NCBI GenBank assembly: GCA_008711295.1
Contig: VUYV01000334.1
Span: forward strand, 33,161 to 97,160
DNA length: 64,000 nucleotides
Direction of reading: 5' to 3'
From: Anarhynchus alexandrinus
Taxonomy: Eukaryota; Chordata; Aves; Charadriiformes; Charadriidae
Shown here: piece after piece, positions 12,321-24,019 of the stretch
Layout: each line of letters begins with the position of its first letter
How positions within the stretch are numbered: the first letter of the stretch is position 1
Program-made: the position numbers and the translations under genes
Notes under the pieces: generated by a model
The model's input: only the letters and a program-made list of their open reading frames with translations
Databases searched by the model: none
Told to the model about the DNA's origin: nothing

Positions 12321-12784
12321 AGGGCAACTAAGATGATGAGGGGTTTGGAGCATCTTTCTTACGAGGAAAGGCTGAGGGACTTGGGGCTTTTTAGTATGGA
12401 GAAGAGAAGACTGAGGGGGGATCTTATCAATGCTTATAAATCCTTAAAGGGAGGGTGCCAGGGGGATGGGAACAGTCTTTTTTCAGTGGTGCCCAGTGAC
12501 AGGACAAGCGGGAACGGGCACAAACTTGAACATAGGAAGTTCCATCTAGACATGAGGAAGAACTTCTCTCCTGTGAGGGTGGCAGAGCACTGGCAGAGGC
12601 TGCCCAGAGAGGTGGGGGAGTCTCCCACTCTGGAGCCATTCCAAACCCGCCTGGATGCCGTCCTGTGCCACTGCTGGAGGTGCCCCTGCTCTGGCAGAGG
12701 GGTTGGACTAGATGATCTCCAGAGGTCCTCTCCAACCCTCCCCATTCTGTTATTCTGTGATTCTATCATTCTATGATTCTGTGA
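12321..12784 (+). repeat. CR1 LINE 3' fragment of a second subfamily, tandem to the first
   Basis: Begins AGGGCAACTAAGATGATGAG and continues through the GAGGAAAGGCTGAGGGACTT block to a tail of ATTCTGTGATTCTATC-type repeats ending about 12784. The text differs clearly from the preceding CR1 (for example GCAGAGGCTGCCCAGAGAGG). It was therefore a separate insertion into, or joined to, the tail of the first. Confidence 0.93.
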
Positions 12785-12789
12785 ATACG

Positions 12790-13345
12790 GCCTCTTGTTT
12801 GGATTCTTGCATGCAAGAGCCCAGTTTTGTCCAGCTCTAGTACAAGAAAGGTAGGGCAACATGCAAGACCTTGGCTATTTACTGAATTGTAGACTCTGTG
12901 ATAAACCAGGGAAAAAAGATAACTCGGGCTACAGCACATCCTTAGGACGTGAGACCTCTCGTCATATCCCTTCTCTGCCCTCCACAAGCCTGAACAAACA
13001 GGTTAGTGACCTGGACAGATGAGAATCAGAAAGCTGGAAAAAAAGACATTTTCCTACAGTCTCTGGCAGAGACAGTCTGCACACATCCCATTACAATGTA
13101 CAGTGTGGGGCTGCTGAGCAGAGCCGGAGAAAAAACAGTGCTGGAGTTACCTTTGACTCACTGTTTCAAAAAAAAAACCCAGTGGGGTGAGGATAACAGC
13201 CAGGGCAGTTGGACACACGCGAGTCAGTACGTCAGAGACCCATGAGCAAAGAGTTGAGGTTTGTTCACTCTATTGTGGAGACGTACACAACGCTTACGGG
13301 CTGCAGCCGTGCGGAGCAGGATTTGTCATACTCCATCTCAGAGCT
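12790..13345. other. Intronic sequence, nothing recognised
   Basis: Unique-looking sequence with an A-run at 13168-13177. No exon or RNA gene is visible. Confidence 0.5.
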
Positions 13346-13348
13346 GGA

Positions 13349-13475
13349 CATCTCATCTGAGGTAGTCATCTTAGTTCCCTTTCTAGTCAATGAATAAGGG
13401 CTGACACTTCCTCACTGTGATTCATCAGATCTATCTTTGATGTCAATCTCTGGATGCAATGGCTCTCTCTGTAGC
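13349..13475. repeat. Palindromic repeat family, partial copy (copy 2)
   Basis: Contains the arm text TTCCCTTTCTAGTCAATGAA, then a TGATTCATCAGATCTATCTT core. This order matches the copies at 8291 and 59136. The right arm is weak beyond 13475. Confidence 0.55.
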
Positions 13476-13479
13476 AGCC

Positions 13480-14670
13480 GATCTCTCTATGTTGGTGATC
13501 AAGAGAACCAAGATGACTGGTTGGGGGCCTGACTTCTGGATGAATGAGGTTAGGTCAAATGCTCTAACTCCATCATGCCCAAATCCTCATGTTCGACTCC
13601 ATGGGCAAGAAATATGTATTTCTGCAAAAGTCTATCCATTTTTTGGTTTGCTGTGGTGCTAGCTTACAACACAAAGGCTCATTCAGGAAAAGTGCTCTTG
13701 CAGAAGCATAATTCGTCAAAGAAATAGTCGTTTGGACTGATTTTTATAACCAGTAATGAGCTGCCAAGTGGAGGTACCATGGCAGAGACCATCCTCAAGG
13801 CCAATCACAACACTGAAATCACTGCAGCAGGAGTCACCAACTCATATTGCCTTCTCCTGAGCTTGAGATTTTTATTGTTCTGCTGACCTTGCTGATAAGA
13901 TCTGTACAAATTTATTCATGCACTTGTGCTGTCTAGTCCTCAAATTCCCAGACTGTTTCTGTTACTGTGAATGAGGAAGAGTTTGGCTTATCTTAAATTT
14001 CCTTGATCTTAAAGATGGCAGGAAAGGTGCCTGGGATTTTCTTTGATGTCAGACGAGTATGGTGGCATCAATATAATGGAAAAGTGAGAGAACTGATGTG
14101 AATATCCCTCTAAACTGCCTAAATTTCAGGTCTCTACATAGATTTTGCTATTAAAACTGTCTGGGTATGGCATGTTAGGCACAAACTTAGCCTTAGGCAC
14201 TACTATGCTAAGTTAGACTCTGTTATTAATATTAGGAGAGAATAGATGGAGACACCTCAGGTGTAATTTGTGTAATTTTCAGCCAGCATTGGCCCCTTTC
14301 TCTGTGAAATTTAGGCCCTTCCAAAGTGTTTTTAGATTGCAGACCTGTAATTGTAAGGGGAAAGCTCGTGCAAAGGGACTACTGATGTCCTTCAGGGCAT
14401 GAGCTTGGTGGCCCCAGAGGGGCTGGCAGGCTGGGGGCAGGGAGGGGTTCATGGAAGGGCTCTCAGATGCATTGCTCCTCTACTCCACCTCTTGCAGGTG
14501 GTTTCTGCATGAACCAAGGCTTAAGCAATCCTGCTTCCTGTCTGTTCGTCCCCCAATTGCCCTAATGAGCTTCGTTTGGCAGAGGTTCTCAAAGATATTG
14601 GACACCCACAAGTCTCACAAAAATGCGCAGTGAAGTAGAGGAGAGATGTGAACGGCGCCCTCCCAGAGGG
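13480..14670. other. Intronic sequence, nothing recognised
   Basis: Mixed composition, no exon or recognisable repeat seen on either strand. Confidence 0.5.
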
Positions 14671-14678
14671 AGAGGCTG

Positions 14679-14762
14679 CGGTGTGTGGGCACATACGTGT
14701 GTGCATGTACACACGAGAGTAAGCCTGCACACGTGTGTGCATGCGTACATGTGTGTGTGCCA
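14679..14762. repeat. Alternating purine-pyrimidine (GT/AC, GCATGC) block
   Basis: A degenerate GT/CA microsatellite with many ACGTGTGTGCATG-type runs, on both sides of a short non-alternating gap at 14713-14726. Such sequence is a known former of Z-DNA. The 76-96 codon frames through it are by-products of the low complexity. Confidence 0.85.
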
Positions 14763-17635
14763 TGTTCCCTGGACATCAGAAATCCAGACAGAAGGACAGA
14801 CAAGAGAGTGCTCATGAGTTTCAGTGCCCACAGAATGATTCCTTAGACTGTTGTTTTGGGTTTTTTTTAATCCATTCATCTTCTGTTTCTTCCCCCTTCC
14901 TTCTCGTTTTGACTATGTCATTTGTGGGAGAAAGGAGAACATGGAGGGTGTGGGCCATGACCTGAATCTCTTGATAGACATATTGCATTGTATGACTGAG
15001 GAAGAGTTGAAGTGAATGAACCTTCTTGTTGGGTTCAAGGAGGGTGGAGGTCTCCAATTCTTGGAAGGTCCATGCTTCCCAGCCACGGTTTGTCTCCCGT
15101 ACCAGGACAACATATACCACGTGTCCCTCACCTGGGAGGTACCTGGCAGCGTGGCTGTGCATTGCAGGCATTTTGGTCGAGGGTCACAAGATAGAGTGAA
15201 TGATAGTGATGAAGGGTTTGTGAGAAAGGCCAGCTTGTGTTTGGTGAGCACAGGAGCAGCACAGCTGCAGAAATGCACCCCGTTCCCTCATGGAGTAGTG
15301 TTAGCAGCTCCCAGTGACATCCAGAAAAGTCCAGTTAACAACTACTTTGAGGATTCTTTGGGGAAAAGAATTACCTATTGTGAAGGAAGGTAGTTATATA
15401 CATTTATATAATACATATGCCTATGTATATGTATGAATATGCATAGGCAGGTACATGGATATATCCTTCTCCTCAGCTTTAGCTTCTACTCCAAAGACAG
15501 ATCGAACTCGAGGGAAATCTTCCTTTGGCTTTAGTTGACTTTGGAACGATCTCTTTGTCTCGTGTCTTAGACTCTGAGCTCCTTTAGGTCTCGATCCTGC
15601 AAGTTGCTTCATACTTTGATTCTGGGCCAGGAAAGCGCTGCTTAGCTTTGTGTTTATCCTTAAATATATGTGCAGTTCTGTTCATTTTCTATGCGCAGGC
15701 ACCAAGCTGGGTCACACAGGTTGAGATCAAGCCCGAGAGCAGGGAGAGTCTTTCCTGTGTTGGGCTGATACATAGCACATTATTATACATGCTATCAGGG
15801 ACATACGGTAATAATGTATGTAAATTACAGGCATATCTCTCAGTCCCATCTCCTATCCCATTGCAGGAGAGAGAAGGAACCCAGTTAAGGCTTGTATATA
15901 TCTGACAACATGCAGCAAAACTTGGCTAGGAGCTGGATGGGGTTTTGGGGCATGCAAAGGCAGAATTGCAGAACTTCTGTGCGTATCCTAATGGGTTTCA
16001 GCACTTGCAAAATCCATCCATATACTACCTCTCCTCATCTGCACCCAGGTCTCAGATATGATGGGTGTTAAGTCGAGAGCTTCTGCTCTGAGCTCCAGAG
16101 GTTTCTGGCTGAATCCCCAGTGTTGGCCAAGACTCAATCAACGTGAATAATTGATTTGGTAGTTCTGTGGAACAGCATAATCTGTTGGCTAGGCTGTGCT
16201 ACCGAGATTTGAGAAACTGGGGTTCAAAACCTTGCTTCAAATCAAGCAGAGGAAACTTATGAAGCTCATTTTCCCATACCATGGGTAAGAGCCCTAACCA
16301 CTAAGTTGCTGACTATGAGTATAAAGGGGACATTGCGTCCTCTAACTTCACTTTGGGAATGGCACCTTAGGGGATGGGCACATGAACAAATTACCACGAG
16401 GTAAGTTAGGGTGTGAACTAATAAGATGCCAGTTTTTCTGTGGTAACTGCCCGTGTGAATGCTCTTACCCTGCAATAAATACAAGATGGTTCATATATAC
16501 CAGGGGGTAAGAACGTTCACATGGGTGTTCACATGGCTCACACCCTGGTTTGACTCCCAGTAACTTGGGTCTGTGCCTCTAACCTCAGTACCCTTGAGAA
16601 TCCATCCTGAAAAAAAAAAAAAATTAAAAAATCAAACTCTTCTGTTTGACAAAACCCCCAAATCTGCCATTTCTGCATTTCCAGTTATAATTATTTCAGT
16701 CCATTTTTGGTATGCCAGAAATGACTTGCTGAGCTTGACTCCACTGCACTGTTTTGGCAGAGAACAGTCCCGCTTGAGGTCCTCATGGTCAGCTTTAGCC
16801 AACATGGGCAGATAGTCTACTGACGCCTCACGAGCTTTGCCTGCCTCATAGTCAGAGACCTTCTGGGCACTGACATAATGTTAATATTGCCCATAATGTT
16901 AATATTGCCATTTCTCACAGCCAGGCCCTGAGCCCTGAAGAGGTTTAAACATGTGGAGATATGACGCTAGGCATATAAAACACTGTTTAGCCATTGGAGA
17001 AAAGGTGGTGTGGCTGTGAGATGGGCAGTGCTTGCAGGTTGCCTTCAGGTCACTGGGTGCTCAGCGCTTTTTCACGCACTTCCCATAGGCCTGGGAAATG
17101 GCCACAAAGGAAGGCAGCAACTCTGAAGAGAAGACCTTGATTTCATATCTTGGCACGCTGGTCTGGGAGGCTTCCAGGGTTGCAGAGATAGACACCTTTG
17201 CCTAGGAGCAGGCTGAACACAACTGTGCATGAGCCCAAGAACAAGGGAAAATGCCTTTAAAATGTTCCAGGAATTTGACTCAATGTTCCAGTCAAAAAAC
17301 CCCCACTTGCTTATGGGGTGGGACCTTGTCTTGTGATGATCCCAAAGGCTGGCTGACTCAAGCTATCTTGAGGCACCTCCTTTCAAGTTAGATTGGGGAG
17401 ATTCATTTCGTCCTTGAGGAAGTGTTCCACCAACTTGGGACAACTCTGCTTTGAAAATGGGGCTTTCTCTGAAAGTTTGAGGGCACCTTCTGTTTCCAAG
17501 CATACAAGGAGTTGTATCTGTACTCTATTGGGTGACAGCACACTCCCCTAACAGACCTCTGGATGGAATTTGCTCGCTTAATTTTAGCCATGTAATGCTT
17601 AACTATCTGAGCTAATGATCTTACCTCCCTCTAGA
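14763..17635. other. Intronic sequence; weak SINE-like piece near 16210-16330, otherwise nothing recognised
   Basis: GGGGTTCAAAACC near 16220 resembles a pol III B-box, and GCCCTAACCACTAAG near 16290 resembles SINE tails, but they do not form a clear element. An A-run lies at 16610-16630. An AATGTTAATATTGCC unit is repeated directly at 16878 and 16897. Confidence 0.4.
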
Positions 17636-17639
17636 AAGA

Positions 17640-17797
17640 TGGGCATCTTCTGAAGGAGATTCATCCTTCCTGAGATAGGTATCTTTTTAGTGGATGTGAT
17701 GAATCACTGTCTGGAGTTGCCTATCTTTCTCCATCCACTCTAGAAACAGCCTAAACACCTACCTTTTAGACAGCTAAAGCTGAGAGGTATGACTGAG
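17640..17797. repeat. Palindromic repeat family (copy 3)
   Basis: GATTCATCCTTCCTGAGATA near 17661 and GATGAATCAC near 17699 form the inner inverted pair. GCCTATCTTTCTCCATCCAC and TTAGACAGCTAAAG form the outer arm on the right. Read on the minus strand, the core matches the copy at 59136. Confidence 0.65.
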
Positions 17798-17799
17798 TG

Positions 17800-18585
17800 C
17801 CTGAACACCCAACAAATGCCATTGATGTGATGCCAGTTGGTGTCTGGAAGGTTTTTATCCCTATTTTAAGTGTGGCTGATGAGAAGCCTTAAGTGTTTGT
17901 CAGATGCTTGACCTTCCTTGGTGATTTTGCCTGGAGATAAGAGGTAAAGGACCCAAATCCTCTCTGATGCAAACAGCACAACTCTTCCAATTTAAATGCA
18001 TAAACAAACTGAAGTAGGTACTGCTTTGCAGAGTTACTTCAGGAGAAAAGAAAAGGCTTGCCCTTAAAAAATGAAAACTGAATGGGAAGGCAGGTCTACC
18101 CCAAAGACCAAAAAGGCCCCAGAAAGAAAGGAAAATTACCTCCCTTCCCAGGGAAAGTGTTTTTTTTTTTTTATTCTGTCCTGAGGTAGAGGCAGAACGT
18201 GAGAGTTTTTAGCTTTGGGGTGAAAAACAGGATCTTAATCAGGCCAAAAACTTAACAAGGTTCCTGAGGATTTTTCAATAGAATTTTTCAAGATGTTATT
18301 TAGAGAGATATTACAAATATTCAGGATTGTCATAGTTAATGGCAACAAGTATTTTGGGGCTTTTACTTCTGGTCTTAAAGGGACATCTGATTATTGAAGA
18401 CCAAGAATAAGATTCATGCAAGGAAACAATGTTCCACAAATGCCCTGTGCAAGATACTTACGTTTTCTTCCAGAGCAGCTGGTTATGGCCACTCTAGGAA
18501 AGGGTTGCTGGCCTCAGGTCTGCTAATTCACATTTTTCTGTAGGACTGGAGCGTTGTTACCAGCCTGGTGTGCAAAGAGCTAATC
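17800..18585. other. Intronic sequence, nothing recognised
   Basis: No exon or confident repeat. A T-run lies at 18161-18172. Confidence 0.5.
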
Positions 18586-18587
18586 CA

Positions 18588-18765
18588 TCGAACAGGTTGC
18601 CCCGAGAGGTTGTTGAGGCCCCATCCCTGGAGGTGTTCAAGGCCAGGCTGGACGTGGTCTTGGGCAACCTGGTCTAGTGGGAGGTGTCCCTGCCTATGTC
18701 AGGGTGGTTGGAACTCGATGATCTTCAAGGTCCTTTCCAACCTAAACCATTCTATGGTTCTATGA
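18588..18765 (+). repeat. CR1 LINE, 3' end fragment
   Basis: AACAGGTTGCCCCGAGAGG through GGAACTCGATGATCTTCAAG to a CTATGGTTCTATGAT tail. Short, 5'-truncated, and close to the subfamily at 53641. Confidence 0.93.
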
Positions 18766-18985
18766 TTTATGGCTGCAATGGGGACACCAAGATCTTTGTA
18801 GAGAAAATAGAAGCAATTTTTCATGACTGCACCCTTCAGCGGGCAAGTGATGCTTTGTGACTGGCCAATGGCTCAGTATAACTTTGATAATGTTTAGGAG
18901 AAATATTAAGCTGAGTTGCCAACAGTGTGTGCTAACCATGCTGACAGGTGATTTAAAAACCTCTCCCTCTGAACTCACTGCTGAA

Positions 18986-19005
18986 TTTGTGTGTGTGTGT
19001 GTATA
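18986..19005. repeat. (TG)n microsatellite
   Basis: Eight or so TG units followed by TATATGG. Confidence 0.85.
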
Positions 19006-19074
19006 TGGCTCACTAGAAGGGTAGGAATCATCTTACCAAGCTTCTGCCATCTAAATAAGCCATGTAAAAATTCA

Positions 19075-19290
19075 GCATCCAGTTTACAGCTTTCATGTAG
19101 TCTCCTTTTGTCGGGACTATGTCCCCCAGAAGGCAATTCAGCCCACCTACCCTAGACACTTATCTTAGGACAGAGCAACTTGCTTTTCTGAGGCCCTGAT
19201 CTCTCTGTTAGGAGGACAGAGGCGACCTAGGTGATATCATTAACTGGAATCCTAACTTTTACATGGCTGCAGAGAGATGAGATGGACTCT
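19075..19290. repeat. Palindromic repeat family (copy 4)
   Basis: The core AATTCAGCCCACCTACCC, TAGACACTTATCTTAGGA at 19135-19180 is nearly the same as that at 43275. The right arm ends CCTAACTTTTACATGG and AGAGATGAGATGGACTC near 19250-19290, the family terminus. Confidence 0.65.
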
Positions 19291-19299
19291 ATTCCAGGT

Positions 19300-21950
19300 G
19301 ACCAGCTTTGGCATGAGCATTGGTTTCTGCCATGGGCACGCGTGAGATTTCAGTCGGGGTGAATGAAGAACTTTTTGCAGATCTGTTGAAGTCCTGCAGC
19401 CCTGAGAACCTGTTTAAAGATGAAATGGTGTGAACTGGCACAGGTCTATAGCCTAAAGGATGAGGACCGCAGCTGACAAATATCACACCAACGGTATTAC
19501 AGTGCAGAGATGAAATATGAGGTCATTGTGGCTGAGGAAGCTACGGAAGCTGCTTGCACGGTGTTATGGCTTGAGAAGTTTACTAGTACCTACACGTCTT
19601 TTCAAAGTCTAATTGTGCTAACGCTATAGCAACTCTGACTCCAGGGAAGCTTTTAACCAAGCTATGAATCTCTGGAAGCTTCCTTCTCGCTTTGCTTCAA
19701 ACCTCTACAGTGAGAAAGTCTCCAGACTGGTTTCATAAGCACAAACCTCGGCGTTTCATTAGGCTTTTTGTGGACGTGTGCTCAGATGAGGCAACCTGGA
19801 AACGGGGAGATTTCCTCTGAATATCCTGAGCAAATGAGAGATGTCATTGCAACTAATGTGGCTTTGCAAAGTACGGGTCTGTTCCCCACTGACCTTCAAA
19901 GTCCCATAGCAATTTTTTTTATGATGATTATCCCATTCTTACCGTTATGGCAAAAGTGATAACAACTGAATTTCTAAGTAAATGTGAAGTTTCAGCTTTG
20001 CAAAATTGCAACAAAATTGACCTCATTTTCCTCTAATTGAAACTTTTGTCTGCTTTCCTGTAACTCCACAATGTCTCAACGCTTTTCCCTTACTTTCCTG
20101 CTCTTTGCATTGTGTTTCACCTCGGCTTTAAGAAACTCTTTAATTTGTCAGTACAGTGCAATCCACATCTATGCATTATTTAGGAAGTCAGAGTTAATGG
20201 TGGGAGTACCAAGCTCAGCTCTTTAGCATAACACTTGTCCATGTTTCCAGGGCTTTCTTATAAATACTGAGAGCTTGGTCCCAGAGGTGGCTGGGGACCC
20301 CTGCAGTCCTGGAAAGGTTTAATTGCAAAATACTCCATGTGTGGTAGATTCAGTTAAGCCAGAATTAGCCCTGTTGGACATTTTTATATGCAGATGTCTC
20401 CATGTATATGTCTCAGCCTGTGAACTGGGTCCCACCCTGAGAAACTTCAGCATATAGGTGACTGATATTTCGACCCATTTGAAAGCAGTTCTGGGATGTA
20501 AGGCGCTATGGGCTCATTCCTTAAGATGACAGTGAGGAATTCACCACAATTTCCCCTACTACTCATCCAAACAGCTTTTGTTGGACTGAAACGCATTTTC
20601 GGGAAGAGCTTTCAGTTGTGATCCTGAAGCTGTCAAATGGGAGGGAGAACCCATCCTTTCTCTTGATGGACTTGGGTGTTTGGGGACTCATCAACTTCAC
20701 ACTGCTTCAGGTCTACCTCTGAGCTGACTTCGGTTGGTTTCAATGAACCATCGCTGGTTCCTATTTCATTGTGAGACTGAAAAAAACCCTCATATAATCC
20801 AAGTATCTGTTTGGGAGCTTGTCCCCTGCTGAGTAAGTTGTTTCGGTAGTGTCCTATGGACCATTGGAGGTCTGGGAAACAAGCATTTCTGTGTTCTGTC
20901 CTGGGCTTGGTGAGGTGAGCAGGTCTCCCTTTATGTTGAGATTGGTGCCAAACATGTCTATCTTCTACCTGGGCAGCAGGCAGCATAGATGGGATGAGGG
21001 GAAAAAGAAATGATCAGTGTCTCTCTCGAAAGATGTCTCTTTTAACAGCAAAGAGGTTGTGTTTCTGACTTAAGGCTAGCTGGACTGTCGCGGTACCTAT
21101 GACTAAGGACCTTTGGTGACCTTTATTTGTTGTTTCCTGGCTCAGGAGCAAGAGTACTATTAAGTTATTTATAACTTAATTTATTTGTAAGAAATAAATG
21201 CATTTTACTGTTTCCTATTCAGCACAAGTCTGTTACAAGGGGTGAAAAAATTCCAGAATGTAGTGGGTTTTAGTGTTACCACTGTTAGACACCTCATTTG
21301 TGCAAAATGGAAGTTTTCGGCGGAATAGGGACTGACGCCCACCACGTCGTAGCACCTCCCAACAGAGAGAGGTTACCAGTGTGACTGCTCCCTCTCCTTT
21401 AATACAACTTTTAGCCGATTTTGTACTGCCCGAGGCTTTAGCAGAAATTAGAATCCAGGTCTAAGGGTTTGCCTGCGTGTGGAAGTTATAGCAAATTAAA
21501 CTCATGATCGAGTTTCTTGCGGTGCAACAAGTTACCACACATCAGCTGACCCTTGGTAACCGTCTGTGTGCTCACCGCTAGCCTGCAGCAAGCGCGGTAA
21601 TTAGACTTTGCTTACCCACAATAAAAAAGGGTTAATTTAAATCACATTCGCTAGCATTTGCTGTAGGCTAGGAATCCACACACGTAGGATTGCTGTGGGT
21701 CAACTGGCACGTAGTAATTTGAGCTCCGCTTGCTTGACCATGCGATTGAGCCTGAAGTGGAGATCTGAATTTATCATGCAATGGTGTCTGTGTATGGATT
21801 CCTTCAGGACGTGCTCTAGGACATCTATGTTCAGACATCTGCAACAGAGACATCTTCTTCTGTCTCCTTTACAGTTGATAAAGAGGAGAAATGGATGATT
21901 ATAGTGAGACATTTTTCTCACCCTAAAGAGGTTAAAAAAAAATTACATTA
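19300..21950. other. Intronic sequence, nothing recognised
   Basis: Unique-looking sequence. Frames up to 117 codons (minus strand near 20633-20986) have no domain or splice support. Confidence 0.5.
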
Positions 21951-21952
21951 AA

Positions 21953-22066
21953 ACACATTGAACTGTGGCCTAAAATAGCAAATTTCTCTTAAATGCTGAA
22001 AACAAAATCTGGATGACTTGCTCAGATGTAGACCTTTACATTGCAGATGTCATCAGCTGGACAAAT
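21953..22066. repeat. 114-base segment, copy 1, with CR1 attached on its right
   Basis: Repeated at 22313-22426, offset 360, with two visible substitutions (near 22025 and 22041). After the shared GGACAAAT, this copy runs into a CR1, while the other runs into GAATCCCACC. Confidence 0.9.
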
Positions 22067-22311
22067 CATAGAATCATAGAAAGGTTTAGGTTGGAAAGGA
22101 CCTTGAAGATCATGGAGTTCCAACCCCCCTGCCATAGGCAGGGACACCTCCCACTAGACCAGGTTGCACAAGGCCACGTCCAGTCTGGCCTTGAACACCT
22201 CCAGAGATGGGGCCTCAACAATTTCTCTGTGCAACCTGTACCAGTGCCTCACCACCCTTAAAGTGAAAAACTTCTTCCTAATGTTTAATCTAAACCTGCC
22301 CTCTTCCAGTT
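22067..22311 (-). repeat. CR1 LINE 3' fragment, cut off at an assembly join
   Basis: Reverse-oriented CR1 beginning with CATAGAATCATAGAAAGG (its 3' tail). It runs about 245 bases to CCCTCTTCCAGTT, where the N at 22312 stops it. The text is close to the first 245 bases of the CR1 at 53641, so this is a fairly young copy. Its 5' end and its far flank are missing. Confidence 0.93.
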
Positions 22312-22312
22312 N
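22312..22312. other. Single-N assembly join
   Basis: Lies between the interrupted CR1 and the second copy of the 114-base left flank. Confidence 0.9.
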
Positions 22313-22426
22313 ACACATTGAACTGTGGCCTAAAATAGCAAATTTCTCTTAAATGCTGAAAACAAAATCTGGATGACTTGCTCAAATGTAGACCTTTACA
22401 CTGCAGATGTCATCAGCTGGACAAAT
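22313..22426. repeat. 114-base segment, copy 2, without CR1
   Basis: Second copy of 21953-22066, continuing uninterrupted into unique sequence at 22427. It looks like the empty-site allele or an unmerged contig start. Confidence 0.88.
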
Positions 22427-22621
22427 GAATCCCACCTCCCAGTGTACGCCAATGGGTCAATCTTCTTGCAGGCCATAAGGGTCTAGTGCCATCCGAGGGA
22501 CCTCCACCTGCCCCTCCAAAAGGGCTCCAGTCTCCCAAAGGTCCCGTGGCCTATCTGCCACAAGCATATCTCAGAAACTATGCCCTAAATGTGAAATGAT
22601 TTGCCCCCTTTCAAAGGAGGA

Positions 22622-23121
22622 GTTACTTTTGAGTGATTCCAATGTCAATTATTCAAATGAACCTATGGTTGATTTTGTGTATTTCAGGGTTTGTGAGGAA
22701 TAGGTAGCACTTAATATATTTACAGTCGAGGTTGCTATGCGATGATGTCTCATGTAGGTAAATCATTAGTGATTTCTATACATGTTCTATAGGTGTCTAT
22801 GATGACTCAGAGAACTGGAGATTCTCTGCAGCATGCAACTCCTGCCTTCACATGAGCCAAAATAATAGAATTAGTCCAATTCCAAGGTAGCTGGGAACCT
22901 CTGCCCACAAGAGATGAACAGAGAGGCTGAGAGTTGAAGAAACAATGAACTGACCAAGCAATTTTTTTTAAAATAAAAATCGGCACCTTAGGTAGCCTGT
23001 ACAATGCTGCAAATTTTCTTTTCCTAACACAGATGGCCTTTTCTGTAACGCACTGTTGTGATTCCTTATTTCTGGTGCAATCTAAGCAAAGTGAAAAAAG
23101 GAGGACTTTAGACCTCTGCTG
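22622..23121. repeat. 500-base segment, copy 1 of a single-N-joined duplication
   Basis: Repeated at 23123-23622, offset 501. Six or so substitutions are visible, all in the first 140 bases (for example near 22645, 22659, 22666 and 22741), and the rest appears identical. The copy ends at the N at 23122. Probably two alleles or overlapping contigs of one locus. Confidence 0.9.
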
Positions 23122-23122
23122 N
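23122..23122. other. Single-N assembly join
   Basis: Separates the two copies of the 500-base segment. Confidence 0.9.
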
Positions 23123-23622
23123 GTTACTTTTGAGTGATTCCAATGTGAATTATTCAAATAAACCTAAGGTTGACTATGTGTATTTCAGGGTTTGTGAGGA
23201 ATAGGTAGCACTTAATATATTTACAGTCGAGGTTGCTATGCAATGATGTCTCATGTAGGTAAATCATTAGTGATTTCTATACATGTTCTATAGGTGTCTA
23301 TGATGACTCAGAGAACTGGAGATTCTCTGCAGCATGCAACTCCTGCCTTCACATGAGCCAAAATAATAGAATTAGTCCAATTCCAAGGTAGCTGGGAACC
23401 TCTGCCCACAAGAGATGAACAGAGAGGCTGAGAGTTGAAGAAACAATGAACTGACCAAGCAATTTTTTTTAAAATAAAAATCGGCACCTTAGGTAGCCTG
23501 TACAATGCTGCAAATTTTCTTTTCCTAACACAGATGGCCTTTTCTGTAACGCACTGTTGTGATTCCTTATTTCTGGTGCAATCTAAGCAAAGTGAAAAAA
23601 GGAGGACTTTAGACCTCTGCTG
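23123..23622. repeat. 500-base segment, copy 2 of a single-N-joined duplication
   Basis: Second copy of 22622-23121, continuing into unique sequence at 23623. Confidence 0.9.
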
Positions 23623-23855
23623 CACATAGTGAATTTTCAAACTGAACAGTAATAGTCCTCACTGAGACTTTGATAGATTTGGCTAAACTTAGGTGTCAAA
23701 AGCCATTTGAGATTTCCCTGGAGTCTGTGTGCTGCTCCAGAAGGGTACAGGTCTCCCATAGGTCCCATGTCATACCTGCGGGACTTCCGTAGGTATCTCA
23801 TATAGGGTCTTTCATGTAGAAATATTTAGGCAATTGAATTGATTCCTGAGCTTCA

Positions 23856-24016
23856 GATTCAGCAATTTTAATTTGGCTTCCTACAATACAGATGTCAATG
23901 CTGAGCTAGTTATCCGAGTCCTGCTGCAGTCAGTGGACATTTAAGGCTCAACATAGTTCTGTACGCAGAAGCGTGTGGTGCCATTTGGGATGCTTTATGT
24001 CATCTGAGGTATCCAC
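23856..24016. repeat. Palindromic repeat family, degraded copy (copy 5)
   Basis: ACAGATGTCAATGCTGAGCT followed by AGTTATCCGAGTCC and CAGTCAGTGGACA match the left arm of the copy at 59136. The core and right arm are poorly kept (TGTCATCTGAGGTATCC near 24000). Confidence 0.5.
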
Positions 24017-24019
24017 ATG

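Noticed and set aside
16205..16330. A tRNA-derived SINE
   Set aside because: Only a weak B-box-like GGTTCAAAACC and tail-like text are present, with no A-box at the proper distance.
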